This document shows positions 1 to 9,954 of a stretch of DNA of 64,000 bases, in pieces. The position numbers and the translations under genes were made by a program. Below the pieces are notes generated by a model. The model did no database searches and was not told the origin of the DNA. It was given only the letters and a program-made list of their open reading frames with translations. The stretch is from Halocynthiibacter sp. SDUM655004. Lineage in GTDB: Bacteria; Pseudomonadota; Alphaproteobacteria; Rhodobacterales; Rhodobacteraceae. The stretch's first letter is position 1, and each line of letters begins with the position of its first letter. The stretch is taken from contig NZ_JAPDUG010000002.1 in NCBI RefSeq assembly GCF_026015885.1, positions 310,001-374,000 of the forward strand, written 5' to 3'.

Positions 1-44
1 GCTTGACCGATACAATATGGCGCGCGATCTGTTTTAGGCGCTCG

Positions 45-797
45 CTATCCTTGCGCAGCCCAATCGCGCACCGCATCCCCAAACGCGCTGAACAGTTTTC
101 GCGAAACGCTATCGTTTTCTGCGTTCCACTCCGGATGCCACTGAACCGAAAGCGTAAAACCGGGCGCGTCTTTGATATAGAGGGCTTCGGGCGTACCGTC
201 CGGCGCGTGGCCATCAACAACCACGCGCGGGCCGGCAACCTTTATTCCCTGTCCATGCAGCGTATTGGTCATCACTTGACGCGCACCAAGGAGCTGTTCG
301 AATGGGCCGTCATCGCTGAATGTCACAACATGGCGAAGCGCAAATTTTTCTTCAAGCGTACCATCGGGCGGCATGCGGTGATTGTCCCGCCCTTCAAGAT
401 CCCTTATTTCCGGATGAAGCGAACCGCCCATAGCGACGTTCACTTCCTGAAATCCACGACAAACGCCGAAAATGGGTTGGCCGCGCTCCACACATGCGCG
501 AATGAGCGGAAGCGTAAGCGAGTCTCGTGCGCGATCAAAAAGGCCATGCGCCTCGGTTTCTTCTTCGCCATATTCTTCGGGGTGCACATTTGGTCGCCCC
601 CCTGTGAACATAAAACCATCGCAACACGCGAGCAGGTCTTCGATCTCAACCAGATCTGAATCCGAAGGCACCATCAACGGAACACACCCCGAAACTTTGG
701 CGATTGCTTCGGAATTCATGGAACCGGACGCATGGGCCGGATACTCGTCATTAATAAGAAACCGGTTCCCGATGATACCGACGACTGGTCGCGCCAT
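45..797 (-). CDS. Class I glutamine amidotransferase-like gamma-glutamyl hydrolase (peptidase C26)
   Basis: This is a cytoplasmic hydrolase of the peptidase C26 / PuuD type, a family that cleaves gamma-glutamyl bonds such as the one in gamma-glutamyl-GABA during polyamine breakdown. The nucleophile motif GVCRGFQ places the catalytic cysteine at residue 113, and WHPEW near the C-terminus supplies His221 and Glu223 of the triad. The length of 250 aa is normal. No polyamine genes lie next to it in the window, so the physiological substrate is open. It lies downstream of glcB but is separated from it by a terminator, so it is probably a separate transcript reading toward the left edge. Confidence 0.85.
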   Translation of the reverse strand: MARPVVGIIGNRFLINDEYPAHASGSMNSEAIAKVSGCVPLMVPSDSDLVEIEDLLACCDGFMFTGGRPNVHPEEYGEEETEAHGLFDRARDSLTLPLIRACVERGQPIFGVCRGFQEVNVAMGGSLHPEIRDLEGRDNHRMPPDGTLEEKFALRHVVTFSDDGPFEQLLGARQVMTNTLHGQGIKVAGPRVVVDGHAPDGTPEALYIKDAPGFTLSVQWHPEWNAENDSVSRKLFSAFGDAVRDWAAQG

Positions 798-951
798 ACT
801 GCCTCGCTTGTTTGCTTCAGAGCTCTATACCACGGCGCAGCACTTGGATAACTGCAAGATTATGCGCGGAAACGCACAGTCGGCGCGGCTCACATTTTTA
901 ATACCGCACAGAGATCAATAGCAAATCGCAAAGAAGCTTGTTGCAGAAACG

Positions 952-983
952 AAAACGGGGAAGCCACAAGCTCCCCCGTTTTT
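952..983 (-). terminator. Rho-independent terminator after glcB
   Basis: AAAACGGGG at 952-960 pairs with CCCCGTTTT at 974-982, and an AAGC/GCTC inner pairing lies in between. Read on the minus strand the hairpin is followed by a T-rich run. It lies about 20 bases beyond the glcB stop and insulates the next leftward gene. Confidence 0.75.
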
Positions 984-1000
984 GCACAATTTATCTGCAA

Positions 1001-3145
1001 CTATGCCTGTGCTTTAAGCTCCAGACGACGTGCGTGCAGCACGGGCTCGGTATACCCCGAAGGCTGGACACGCCCCTTAAACACCAGGTCACAAGCCGCT
1101 TGGAACGCGATGCCATCGAAGTTCGGCGCCATTGGCGTATAAGTCGGGTCGCCCGCATTCTGACCATCGACCACGGCGGCCATCTTCTGCATGGCGGCCA
1201 TAACCTGCGGTTCACTCACAACACCGTGGTGCAACCAATTTGCCAAAGCTTGGCTCGAAATCCGGCAGGTGGCGCGGTCTTCCATCAGGCCAACGTTGTT
1301 GATGTCCGGCACCTTGGAACAACCAACACCGGCATCAATCCAACGAACGACATAGCCAAGGATACCTTGGGCATTGTTCTCGATCTCTGCCTGAATTTCC
1401 TCATCGCTCCAGTTTTGCCCATCTGCAGTCGGGATCGTAAGTAGCGCCGCAAGCGTGCCGCGCGGCCCGCCCGCTTTGATCTCGTCCTGACGCGCAAAAA
1501 CATCAATCTCGTGGTAATGGGTAGCATGAAGCGTTGCTGCCGTCGGGCTTGGCACCCATGCGCAGTTCGCGCCCGCCTTCGGATGACCGGATTTCGCTGC
1601 AAGCATATCCGCCATCATGTCGGGCATCGCCCACATGCCTTTGCCGATCTGCGCCTTGCCCTGCAATCCGCAAGCCAAGCCGATATCTACGTTGCGGTCC
1701 TCGTAGGAAAGGATCCAAGGCGTTGTTTTCATGTCGCCTTTCTTAAGGAATGGCCCTGCTTCCATCGACGTGTGGATTTCATCGCCCGTGCGATCAAGGA
1801 AGCCTGTGTTGATAAAGGCAACGCGGCTCTTGGCGGCACGGATACATTCCTTGAGGTTTACAGATGTGCGGCGCTCTTCGTCCATAATACCGAGTTTGAC
1901 GGTATTCTTCGGAAGGCCAAGCGCGCCCTCAACCGCTGTGAAAATCTCATCTGCAAAGGCAACCTCTTCTGGCCCATGCATCTTTGGCTTCACCACATAA
2001 ACAGAGCCGTGCAAGGAGTTGCCGCTGTCTTTCTTCAGGTCGTGAATGGCGATCAATGTGGTGACCATCGCATCCATCAACCCCTCGCCTGCTTCGTTTC
2101 CGTCTTTGTCGAGGATCGCAGGATTGGTCATCAGATGCCCGACGTTACGAACGAGCATGAGAGAGCGGCCTTTTAGTTTAATATCCGAACCATCAGGCGC
2201 AACAAACTCGATATCGTCAGCGAGTACACGCTCAAAGGTTTTCCCGCCTTTGGTTACGGTTTCGGATAGATCGCCCTGCATCAAGCCGAGCCAATTGGAG
2301 TAGGCAAGCACTTTGTCCTCTGCATCCACAGCAGCGACCGAGTCCTCGCAATCCATGATGGTTGAGATCGCACTCTCTAGGATTACATCTGCGATCCCCG
2401 CAGGGTCGGTTGCACCGATCTGGTGGGATTTGTCGATCACGACGCGAATGTGTAGGCCGTTTTTGACAAACAGAACCTCGGACCCATCCGCCTTGGCGCC
2501 AGCAAACTGTGCTGCATTCTCAAGCTCAACATTTCCGCCTTCGGTCGCAAAGCTGACCTTGCCGTTATCAACACTTATACCAGTGACATCGGCCCATTTC
2601 GCGCCCGCGAGCGGCACTGTGGCATCAAGATGTGCCTTTGCTGCGGCAACAACCTGTGCGCCGCGCTCTGGGTCGAAACCGCCAACAGTCGGCAGGCTGC
2701 CCAGCGCATCCGTGCCGTAGAACGCATCATAGAGGCTTCCCCACCGCGCATTCGCGGCGTTTAGTGCAAAGCGTGCGTTCATGATCGGAACCACAAGCTG
2801 CGGCCCAGCAATCGTGGCGATTTCCGGATCGACGTTCGCCGTATCAATAGAAAAATCTTCGCCTTCTTCAACGAGATAGCCAATGCTGCGCAGGAAGGCT
2901 TCATATTCAACCGGATCATGAGATTGGCCGCGGTGCTCAACATGCCAACGATCAATCTGCTCCTGAATCTCGGCGCGTTTTTCAAGCAAAGCGCGGTTTT
3001 TCGGGCCTTTCTCGTGGATAAGGCCAGAAAGGCCATCCCAAAACGCTGCGGGCTCAACCCCTGTTCCGACAATGGCGCGCGTTTCGATAAACTCTGCCAA
3101 TTCCGGCGCGACCTGAAGTCCCGCTCTCTCTACATACTGCGCCAT
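1001..3145 (-). CDS. glcB: Malate synthase G
   Basis: Malate synthase G condenses glyoxylate with acetyl-CoA to give malate and CoA, in the glyoxylate bypass or in glyoxylate assimilation. The single-chain protein of 714 aa matches the monomeric G isoform (about 720 aa) rather than the shorter A isoform. Family stretches such as the [13 protein letters not shown] region near residue 270 are intact. The start is set at [10 protein letters not shown] because AGGAG precedes this ATG at normal spacing; an in-frame upstream extension of 19 residues lacks family similarity. It is divergent from pepN. A palindrome, TTTGCGCAAA, lies 19 bp upstream of the start and may be an operator. No isocitrate lyase gene is in the window. 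Confidence 0.95.
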   Translation of the reverse strand: MAQYVERAGLQVAPELAEFIETRAIVGTGVEPAAFWDGLSGLIHEKGPKNRALLEKRAEIQEQIDRWHVEHRGQSHDPVEYEAFLRSIGYLVEEGEDFSIDTANVDPEIATIAGPQLVVPIMNARFALNAANARWGSLYDAFYGTDALGSLPTVGGFDPERGAQVVAAAKAHLDATVPLAGAKWADVTGISVDNGKVSFATEGGNVELENAAQFAGAKADGSEVLFVKNGLHIRVVIDKSHQIGATDPAGIADVILESAISTIMDCEDSVAAVDAEDKVLAYSNWLGLMQGDLSETVTKGGKTFERVLADDIEFVAPDGSDIKLKGRSLMLVRNVGHLMTNPAILDKDGNEAGEGLMDAMVTTLIAIHDLKKDSGNSLHGSVYVVKPKMHGPEEVAFADEIFTAVEGALGLPKNTVKLGIMDEERRTSVNLKECIRAAKSRVAFINTGFLDRTGDEIHTSMEAGPFLKKGDMKTTPWILSYEDRNVDIGLACGLQGKAQIGKGMWAMPDMMADMLAAKSGHPKAGANCAWVPSPTAATLHATHYHEIDVFARQDEIKAGGPRGTLAALLTIPTADGQNWSDEEIQAEIENNAQGILGYVVRWIDAGVGCSKVPDINNVGLMEDRATCRISSQALANWLHHGVVSEPQVMAAMQKMAAVVDGQNAGDPTYTPMAPNFDGIAFQAACDLVFKGRVQPSGYTEPVLHARRLELKAQA

Positions 3146-3164
3146 CGTGCAACTCCTGAATATG

Positions 3165-3174
3165 TTTGCGCAAA
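3165..3174. promoter_or_regulatory. TTTGCGCAAA palindrome upstream of glcB
   Basis: A perfect 10-bp palindrome lies 19 bp before the glcB start codon in the glcB-pepN divergent region. It resembles the TTTGCAAA-type sites bound by RamB/PccR-like short-chain fatty acyl regulators, which control acetate and propionate carbon genes in other bacteria. The assignment is an inference from the motif and the target gene only. Confidence 0.3.
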
Positions 3175-3343
3175 ACCTATGGGCTTTCACCTGTGAAGGC
3201 AAGATTTGCGGTCAAAACTCTTTACCAATTTTCGGGAAAGGTTTTTTCGGATTTTCAACAGAATGGGAAAACAGTTTATGCCAATTGCTTGCAGCTTTCG
3301 GCGAATTGCGGTCAACCTTGGCCAAGCAGTAAGGAAAGACGCC

Positions 3344-5896
3344 ATGACCAACGAAGCTCCGCAGAAAATCTATCTCGCCGAATACAAACCCTTCCCGTTT
3401 CTGATTGATGGGGTTGAGTTGAACTTTGATCTCGCGCCGCGCGCCACGCGGGTCAAAAGCAAGATCAATTTCCGCCCCAATCCAGACAGTGACTCACGTG
3501 AGTTTTTCCTGCATGGCGAAAACCTGAAGCTCATCTCTGCGAAGATTGACGGTAAAGAGATTTCTCCTGAAGTTACCGATCTTGGACTGACCGCAGATGT
3601 GCCAAATGCGCCGTTTGTGTTTGAAGCGGAGGTCGAGATTTCGCCCGAAACCAATACCGCACTTGAGGGGCTTTATATGTCAGGCGGCATGTATTGCACC
3701 CAATGCGAGGCCGAGGGGTTCCGAAAGATCACCTACTATCCCGACCGCCCAGACGTGATGGCAACGTTCAAGGTTCGCATTCAAGGTAGCGAAAGCGTGC
3801 TGCTCTCCAACGGGAATCCGGTTGAACAAGGCGAAGGCTTTGCAGAATGGCACGATCCATGGCCAAAACCCGCCTACCTCTTTGCGCTAGTTGCCGGAAA
3901 CCTCGTGGCACACCCAGACAGCTTCACCACAAAAAGCGGCAAAGAGGTGGAGCTCAACATCTATGTTCGCCCGGGGGATGAAGGAAAATGCGCCTTCGGA
4001 ATGGAAGCGCTCAAACGCTCTATGACTTGGGATGAGGAGGTTTATGGCCGCGAGTACGACTTGGACATTTTCAACATCGTGGCCGTGGATGACTTCAATA
4101 TGGGCGCAATGGAGAACAAAGGCTTGAACATTTTCAACTCTTCCTGCGTTCTGGCCAGTCCCGAAACGGCAACCGACGCGAATTTCGAGCGGATCGAAGG
4201 GATCATTGCCCACGAATACTTTCACAACTGGACAGGCAACCGCATTACCTGCCGTGATTGGTTCCAGCTTTGCTTGAAAGAAGGGCTGACAGTTTTCCGC
4301 GATCAGCAATTCACCAGCGACATGCGCAGCCGCGCGGTGAAGCGGATTGACGATGTGATAACACTTCGCGCTCGTCAGTTCCGGGAAGACAACGGACCGC
4401 TGGCGCATCCTGTACGGCCTGAAAGCTTTGTCGAAATCAACAATTTCTATACGGCTACGGTCTATGACAAAGGCGCTGAAATTATCGGAATGCTCAAGCG
4501 GCTTGTTGGGGATGAAAACTATAAACGTGCGCTTAGTCTCTATTTCGAACGTCATGACGGCGAGGCCGCGACGATTGAAGATTGGCTCAAGGTATTTGAA
4601 GACACGACGGGGCGCGATCTTTCACAATTCGCACTCTGGTATTCGCAAGCGGGCACACCGCGCCTCAAGGTAAGCGAAGCGTTCGAGGACGGCACCTATA
4701 TCCTGACTTTCAAACAGGAAACGCCTCCTACTCCAGGCCAATCGGAAAAAGACCCGCGCGTTATTCCGATCGCTGTTGGATTGCTCAACCCCAACGGCGA
4801 CGAAGTCCGCGAGACTTGCGTGCTGGAAATGACAGAAGAGGAACAAAGCTTCCGCTTCTCCGGCCTCGCCGCAAAGCCCATTCCTTCTATCCTGCGCGAG
4901 TTTTCCGCTCCTGTGATCCTTGAGCGCGAAACAACAAACGCCGAACGCGCCTTCCTCCTCGCCCATGACACTGATCCGTTCAACAAATGGGAAGCTGGCC
5001 GTGCCTTGGCCAAAGATACAATCACGCGCATGCTGACCGAGGACAGAACAGTTGGCAGTGATCTTTTGGATGCCATTTCCAAAGTGCGGCGCGATGACAG
5101 CCTAGATCCCGCGTTCCGCGCACTTGTCCTTGCGCTGCCCAGCGCGGATGACATTGCCCAAACGCTCTTTGATGCGGGCCATACACCAGACCCAAGCCGC
5201 ATTCACACCGCGCTTGAGACAGTTGCGCTCTCGTATGCGACGCACCTGCAAGACGTGCTGCCCAAAATCTATGCCGACATGCATATAGATGGCCCCTACT
5301 CTCCGGATGCGGAGCCTGCTGGCAAACGCGCGCTTCAAGGCGCGGTTCTTTCGCTATTGTCGCGACTTGATGGTGGCAATCAAGCGCGCGCGCAATTCGC
5401 GGCAGCAGACAATATGACCCAGCAACTTCAAGCACTTGCCTGCCTCCTGCGGATTGATCGCGGGCGCGAACAACTTGCGGCCTTTGAGGAACAGTGGAAA
5501 GACGACCGGCTTGTCATGGACAAATGGTTCAACCTGCAAACCGCGCTCGCCGCGCCTGAAGCCGCTGTTCAAACCACAGAGGCCCTTACCAAACACGCCG
5601 CGTTTGATTGGAAAAATCCCAACCGCTTCCGCGCAACGCTGGGCGGGCTGACAGGCAACATGGCTGGCTTCCATTCACCTGACGGCAGCGGCTATCGACT
5701 TGTTGCGGATTGGCTTATCAAACTTGACGCCGCAAATCCCCAAACCACTGCCCGCATGAGCACCTGCTTTGACAGTTGGCGGCGCTATGATGCCGACCGT
5801 CAAGCGCTCATCAAGGCAGAGCTGACCCGCATCCTCGAAACTCCGAAACTCTCGCGGGATACAACAGAGATGGTTACCCGTATTTTAGGAGACTGA
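3344..5896 (+). CDS. pepN: Aminopeptidase N (M1 family zinc metallopeptidase)
   Basis: PepN is a cytoplasmic zinc aminopeptidase that removes N-terminal residues from peptides in protein turnover. The exopeptidase motif GAMEN is at residues 254-258 and the zinc site HEYFH is at 290-294, with the third ligand Glu313 18 residues on (HEXXH-X18-E). The C-terminal half matches the long helical region of the bacterial PepN subfamily, and 850 aa is close to the usual length. The start MTNEAPQKIY follows an AAGGAAAG ribosome site; an upstream in-frame extension is rejected because it lies in the divergent promoter region. The SDR gene begins one base after its stop, so the two are co-transcribed. Confidence 0.95.
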   Translation: MTNEAPQKIYLAEYKPFPFLIDGVELNFDLAPRATRVKSKINFRPNPDSDSREFFLHGENLKLISAKIDGKEISPEVTDLGLTADVPNAPFVFEAEVEISPETNTALEGLYMSGGMYCTQCEAEGFRKITYYPDRPDVMATFKVRIQGSESVLLSNGNPVEQGEGFAEWHDPWPKPAYLFALVAGNLVAHPDSFTTKSGKEVELNIYVRPGDEGKCAFGMEALKRSMTWDEEVYGREYDLDIFNIVAVDDFNMGAMENKGLNIFNSSCVLASPETATDANFERIEGIIAHEYFHNWTGNRITCRDWFQLCLKEGLTVFRDQQFTSDMRSRAVKRIDDVITLRARQFREDNGPLAHPVRPESFVEINNFYTATVYDKGAEIIGMLKRLVGDENYKRALSLYFERHDGEAATIEDWLKVFEDTTGRDLSQFALWYSQAGTPRLKVSEAFEDGTYILTFKQETPPTPGQSEKDPRVIPIAVGLLNPNGDEVRETCVLEMTEEEQSFRFSGLAAKPIPSILREFSAPVILERETTNAERAFLLAHDTDPFNKWEAGRALAKDTITRMLTEDRTVGSDLLDAISKVRRDDSLDPAFRALVLALPSADDIAQTLFDAGHTPDPSRIHTALETVALSYATHLQDVLPKIYADMHIDGPYSPDAEPAGKRALQGAVLSLLSRLDGGNQARAQFAAADNMTQQLQALACLLRIDRGREQLAAFEEQWKDDRLVMDKWFNLQTALAAPEAAVQTTEALTKHAAFDWKNPNRFRATLGGLTGNMAGFHSPDGSGYRLVADWLIKLDAANPQTTARMSTCFDSWRRYDADRQALIKAELTRILETPKLSRDTTEMVTRILGD

Positions 5897-5897
5897 T

Positions 5898-6650
5898 ATG
5901 GCCGAACGGCGCAACCTTTTGATCACCGGCGCAAGCGACGGGATTGGAGCGGAAACGGCCAAACTCGCGGCGGCACGCGGTTACAACATCGGAATTGGAT
6001 ACCGCACTGATAAAAAGGGCGCCGAAGAAACCGCCCGTGCAGCGGAAGCACTGGGGGCAAAAACGGTCTTGCTACATGGCGATATCTCGGTCGAAGCAGA
6101 CATTCAGAATGTGTTTGCGACGTTCACCTCGGAACTTGGGCAGCTTGATGCATTGGTAAATAACGCTGGCATTGTTGGGCCGAGTATGCGGGTCGAGGAC
6201 ATGAGCCGCGCACGTCTGGATCAAATGTTCGCGGTGAATACCATCGGCCCAATGCAATGCGCCCAGACCGCCGTTCGCCTTATGGCGCATCGCTATGGCG
6301 GCAAAGGCGGCGTGATCGTTAATGTATCTTCGGTTGCCGCGCTGCTTGGAAGTCCGAATGAATACGCGGATTACGCCGCTGCAAAAGCCGCGTTAGATGC
6401 GTTCACAATCGGGCTGGCCAAAGAGAACGCCCGCGAGGGTATTCGCGTAAATGCGGTTCGCCCTGGCGTTACACGAACAAAAATCCACGCAAAAGGCGGC
6501 GAGGAAGGCCGCGAAGACCGCATTGCACCGATGGTTCCCATGGGACGCCCGGGCGAAGCGCAAGAAATCGCAGAAGCAATTCTCTATCTGCTGTCGGACG
6601 CCTCATCTTATATGACCGGCAGCTTTCTTGACGTCACAGGCGGGCGATAA
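5898..6650 (+). CDS. Short-chain dehydrogenase/reductase (SDR), FabG-like
   Basis: This is a classical SDR of 250 aa. The cofactor motif TGASDGIG is at the N-terminus, NNAG stands near residue 90, and the catalytic pair YADYAAAK (Tyr-X3-Lys) is preceded by the VNVSS serine. The Arg/Lys pattern after the second strand (GYRTDKKG) suggests NADP(H). Family members reduce or oxidise many ketones and alcohols, so the substrate cannot be read from sequence. Its ribosome site (AGGAGA) lies inside the end of pepN, so it is probably translationally coupled to it. The stop abuts the stop of the convergent lipoprotein gene with no base in between. Confidence 0.85.
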   Translation: MAERRNLLITGASDGIGAETAKLAAARGYNIGIGYRTDKKGAEETARAAEALGAKTVLLHGDISVEADIQNVFATFTSELGQLDALVNNAGIVGPSMRVEDMSRARLDQMFAVNTIGPMQCAQTAVRLMAHRYGGKGGVIVNVSSVAALLGSPNEYADYAAAKAALDAFTIGLAKENAREGIRVNAVRPGVTRTKIHAKGGEEGREDRIAPMVPMGRPGEAQEIAEAILYLLSDASSYMTGSFLDVTGGR

Positions 6651-7289
6651 TTATTCGCAGTAGCTTTGGCGGCTGGTCCATTTGCGCATGTCCGCGGTAC
6701 GGGAGGCGCTGCTGAATGGTCCCCAGTCGGCAGCAACCCCGCCGCGCCTGCCATTCTCCTTAGCAGCAACCACGCCATCACGTGGAACGGTCTCTGCCCA
6801 AATGCGAATAGCACAAGAGAGGTTGGCGGAGCCGTTTTTGAGCGCCTCGCCGCTTTTGGCATCGCAACCATATCCGCGCGCTGTTGCCGGAGCGATCTGA
6901 ACAAGGCCGAACCAACGTCCGCCCCCACCGACGGCTTTTGGATTCCACGTGCTTTCCCATTTCGCCAGCGCCGACATCAGACCTACCCAAAACTGGGCCC
7001 GCTGGCTTTCACTGTTTTCTGCGTAGGCAGGGCACCATTGGTGGATGTCAGCGGGGATTGTTTTCGGCAGGACCGCGCCGTGCGTTTGCAAAGCGTTCAA
7101 TGTTGTTTCGGTCCAGACATCACCGCTCGGCAGGTGGTCCCATCGCGCGACACTTGGTTTGAATTCACCAGAGTCCGCAGCATTCCCCATGAACCCGCCT
7201 TCGCCGCACCCAACCAAAACAGCTAGAACAACACCACATCCGAGCATCTTAGCCCGTTTTGTCAATCCGCCAATGCGCTGCATCCGCAA
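6651..7289 (-). CDS. Lytic transglycosylase-like (SLT fold) lipoprotein
   Basis: The N-terminus is a lipoprotein signal: basic residues, a hydrophobic stretch and a lipobox (VLVGC) with the lipidated cysteine at about residue 28. The mature part holds a short SLT-type lysozyme fold with a candidate catalytic glutamate in ALAKWEST and the downstream GLVQIAPATARGYG segment typical of transglycosylase domains. Such enzymes cleave the glycan strands of peptidoglycan in the periplasm. At 212 aa it is a minimal single-domain version. It is convergent with the SDR gene (adjacent stop codons) and divergent from gatB. The fold assignment is good; activity is inferred. Confidence 0.75.
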   Translation of the reverse strand: MRMQRIGGLTKRAKMLGCGVVLAVLVGCGEGGFMGNAADSGEFKPSVARWDHLPSGDVWTETTLNALQTHGAVLPKTIPADIHQWCPAYAENSESQRAQFWVGLMSALAKWESTWNPKAVGGGGRWFGLVQIAPATARGYGCDAKSGEALKNGSANLSCAIRIWAETVPRDGVVAAKENGRRGGVAADWGPFSSASRTADMRKWTSRQSYCE

Positions 7290-7494
7290 ACTCCTCTTGA
7301 ATTACCGGCAAAAGAAACACCAGATCACAAACCGGATGCAATCGACTTTTCGTTTCCCGCGTATAGCTTGCGGAAACACGCGCAAAATAGCGGCGATCCT
7401 CTTGCCTCGCTTGGGCGGCTGATCTAGATAGGCTTGAACTGAGAAAAATGCGGCCTGTTGGCCTATCAACAGGCGGTTGCCGAGGGAAAACCAC

Positions 7495-9006
7495 ATGCTC
7501 GACCTGACCTATACAACGCCCAAAGTCAAAACAATCGCGGGCGCCAAGCACGATTGGGAACTTGTGATCGGAATGGAAATCCACGCACAGGTCGCCAGCA
7601 ATGCCAAGCTATTCTCCGGCGCGAGCACCACTTTCGGCGCAGAGCCGAACTCTAATGTTGCCTTCGTTGACGCCGCGATGCCAGGCATGCTCCCAGTGAT
7701 TAACGAATATTGCGTAGAACAAGCCGTGCGCACGGGGCTTGGCCTTAAAGCGGATATCAACCTTTACTCTGCCTTCGACCGCAAAAACTATTTCTACCCT
7801 GACCTTCCTCAAGGGTATCAGATCAGCCAGCTTTACCACCCCATCGTTGGCGAAGGCGAAGTTCTGGTTGAAATGGGCAATGGCGAAGCGCGCCTTGTGC
7901 GGATCGAGCGTATCCACCTTGAGCAAGACGCCGGCAAATCCATCCACGATATGGACCCCGCAATGAGCTTTGTGGATCTTAACCGCACTGGCGTTGCATT
8001 GATGGAAATCGTCAGCCGCCCCGACATTCGCGGCCCCGAAGAAGCTGCTGCCTATGTGATGAAACTGCGCCAGTTGCTGCGCTATCTCGGCACCTGTGAC
8101 GGCAACATGCAAAACGGTAACATGCGCGCGGACGTTAACGTCTCTGTTTGCCGCCCGGGGCAGTACGAGAAATATCAAGAAACGCAGGATTTCAGCCACC
8201 TCGGAACCCGCTGCGAAATCAAGAACATGAACTCCATGCGCTTTATCCAGATGGCTATCGATTACGAGGCCAAGCGTCAGATTGCCATTCTTGAAAGCGG
8301 CGGTGAGATCGATCAGGAAACCCGCCTCTATGACGCTGACAAGAACGAAACACGCTCTATGCGCTCCAAAGAGGAAGCGCATGATTACCGGTATTTCCCC
8401 TGCCCTGACCTACTTCCGCTCGAAATCGAGCAAGACTGGGTAGATGGCATAAAAGAAAGCCTCCCAGAGCTTCCAGACGAGAAAAAAGCGCGCTTTATGA
8501 GCGACTTCGGCCTGACAGACTATGACGCAAGTGTTCTGACCGCCGAAGCCGAAAATGCTGCTTTCTTTGAGAAGGTCGCCGAGGGCCAAGACGGCAAACT
8601 CGCAGCAAACTGGGTGATCAACGAGCTCTTTGGCCGTCTCAAGAAAGACGACAAGGATATCAATTCCTGCCCCGTCACACCTGAGCAGCTTGGCGCGATC
8701 ATCGGATTGATCACCAAGGGCGATATCTCAGGCAAGATCGCCAAAGACCTCTTTGAGATCGTCTATACCGAAGGTGGCGACCCCGCGAAGATCGTTGAAG
8801 AGCGCGGCATGAAGCAGGTTACCGATATGGGCGCAATCGAAGCCGCCGTGGACCAGATTATTGCCGACAACCCAGCGCAGGTTGAGAAAGCCAAAGCCAA
8901 CCCGAAACTGGCCGGTTGGTTCGTCGGGCAGGTTATGAAAGCGACTGGCGGCAAGGCGAACCCGAAAGCGGTCAACGAGATCGTTTCCAAGAAACTCGCA
9001 GGCTAA
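7495..9006 (+). CDS. gatB: Aspartyl/glutamyl-tRNA(Asn/Gln) amidotransferase subunit B
   Basis: GatB is the tRNA-binding kinase/transamidation subunit of GatCAB, which converts mischarged Glu-tRNA(Gln) or Asp-tRNA(Asn) to the amide form. The protein shows the GatB catalytic domain from residue about 15 ([13 protein letters not shown]) and the C-terminal YqeY-like helical domain ending in [16 protein letters not shown]. The length of 503 aa is typical. The start [10 protein letters not shown] follows GAGGGA; a more upstream ATG has no ribosome site. gatA and gatC are not in the window, so the complex is encoded at dispersed loci, as is common in this order. Confidence 0.95.
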   Translation: MLDLTYTTPKVKTIAGAKHDWELVIGMEIHAQVASNAKLFSGASTTFGAEPNSNVAFVDAAMPGMLPVINEYCVEQAVRTGLGLKADINLYSAFDRKNYFYPDLPQGYQISQLYHPIVGEGEVLVEMGNGEARLVRIERIHLEQDAGKSIHDMDPAMSFVDLNRTGVALMEIVSRPDIRGPEEAAAYVMKLRQLLRYLGTCDGNMQNGNMRADVNVSVCRPGQYEKYQETQDFSHLGTRCEIKNMNSMRFIQMAIDYEAKRQIAILESGGEIDQETRLYDADKNETRSMRSKEEAHDYRYFPCPDLLPLEIEQDWVDGIKESLPELPDEKKARFMSDFGLTDYDASVLTAEAENAAFFEKVAEGQDGKLAANWVINELFGRLKKDDKDINSCPVTPEQLGAIIGLITKGDISGKIAKDLFEIVYTEGGDPAKIVEERGMKQVTDMGAIEAAVDQIIADNPAQVEKAKANPKLAGWFVGQVMKATGGKANPKAVNEIVSKKLAG

Positions 9007-9014
9007 GTTACGCG

Positions 9015-9057
9015 CCGTTCCGCCCGTCGGAACGGCCGAAACGCTTGAGTTTTTCGG
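9015..9057 (+). terminator. Tandem hairpins after gatB, possible terminator
   Basis: CCGTTCC (9015-9021) pairs with GGAACGG (9029-9035), and directly after it CCGAAA (9036-9041) can pair with TTTCGG (9052-9057). The T tract lies inside the second hairpin, so this is not a textbook terminator, but it is the only strong structure between gatB and the next gene. Confidence 0.45.
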
Positions 9058-9102
9058 TAAATCCTTTAGGGACTTCACATCTTCAACGGAGTGACACCAA
9101 AG

Positions 9103-9582
9103 ATGACCGCCTTTGAATACAAGATCGTTCCTGCCCCGCAGAAAGGCCTCAAAGGCAAAGGGATGCGTACAACCGAAGCCCGCTTTGCCAATGCACTCAC
9201 TTACGAAGTGAACAAAATGGCGCGCGAAGGCTGGGAGTATCTGCGCTCAGAGACATTGCCGTGTGTCGAGCGATCGACCCTCGGCACCAAGTCAAATTCG
9301 TTTCAATCCGTCCTCGTGTTTCGTCGCGAAGCAACAGAAGAAAACGAGAATAAGCTTGCTGCCCCCGAACGCGGAAAATCGCTCTTTGCACCCTTTGGAA
9401 AATCCGTTGGCCCCGCGACCGCACCCGAACCTGCCGCAATCGCCAAACTGTCAAACGACAAAGATAGCAGCGAAGAGGGCAGTGCAGAAACCGAGGCGGA
9501 TGAAGTCGAAGTCGAAGTCGATAGCGATAACACGGCTTCTGACGACAAAAAAGCCAACAAAGACGACGAAAAGTCAGCCTGA
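9103..9582 (+). CDS. DUF4177 domain protein with acidic C-terminal tail
   Basis: The first 75 residues form a DUF4177 domain: FEYKIVPAP at the start, the MAREGWEY core, and a last strand SFQSVLVFRR. No enzymatic function is known for this domain. The remaining half is low complexity, rich in Glu, Asp, Ser and Lys, and ends in an EVEVEVDSD-type acidic run, so it is probably disordered. The ATG is preferred over an in-frame GTG 12 bases upstream because GGAG is about 11 bases before it. The gene converges on bolA and their ends overlap by 9 bases. Confidence 0.75.
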   Translation: MTAFEYKIVPAPQKGLKGKGMRTTEARFANALTYEVNKMAREGWEYLRSETLPCVERSTLGTKSNSFQSVLVFRREATEENENKLAAPERGKSLFAPFGKSVGPATAPEPAAIAKLSNDKDSSEEGSAETEADEVEVEVDSDNTASDDKKANKDDEKSA

Positions 9583-9831
9583 GATATCAAGCGCTAACGC
9601 GTGAATGCGTGAAACAATATCAGAACCGAGCGCCTTATGAACGGCGCGGTGACGGTTGATGCGCGACATCTCTGCAAACTCGGGTGCCTTGATCACAATT
9701 CGAAAGTGGCTCTCGCCTGATCCATCATCTCCTGCGTGTCCAGCGTGCAGGTGGCTTTCGTTGATCACCTCAAGCGTGTCCGGCGCAAAGGCGGCTGTAA
9801 GTTTTTCGTGAATTTTCTCTGCGATTGCCAT
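9574..9831 (-). CDS. BolA family protein
   Basis: BolA proteins are small class II KH-fold proteins that pair with monothiol glutaredoxins in iron-sulfur cluster handling and iron sensing. The 85-residue protein carries the family pattern: ESHLHAGH, ESHFRIVI, and the conserved RHRAVHKAL helix near the C-terminus. The histidines available as cluster ligands are present. It is divergent from the J-domain gene. No glutaredoxin gene is in the window. Confidence 0.9.
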   Translation of the reverse strand: MAIAEKIHEKLTAAFAPDTLEVINESHLHAGHAGDDGSGESHFRIVIKAPEFAEMSRINRHRAVHKALGSDIVSRIHALALDISG

Positions 9832-9954
9832 TTTTCCACCTTTTCCGCTTCAACTTGCTGGCCAAAACACTAAACTCTCTGCTCCGAGTCGCGAATTGGC
9901 TCAGGCACAGGTTGGACACGGCCGTTGTAGGCCACAAAGTTTTAGGACGCCAGC

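Noticed and set aside
1-44. Part of another gene at the left edge
   Set aside because: The stretch is too short to show a start, stop or motif that could be assigned.
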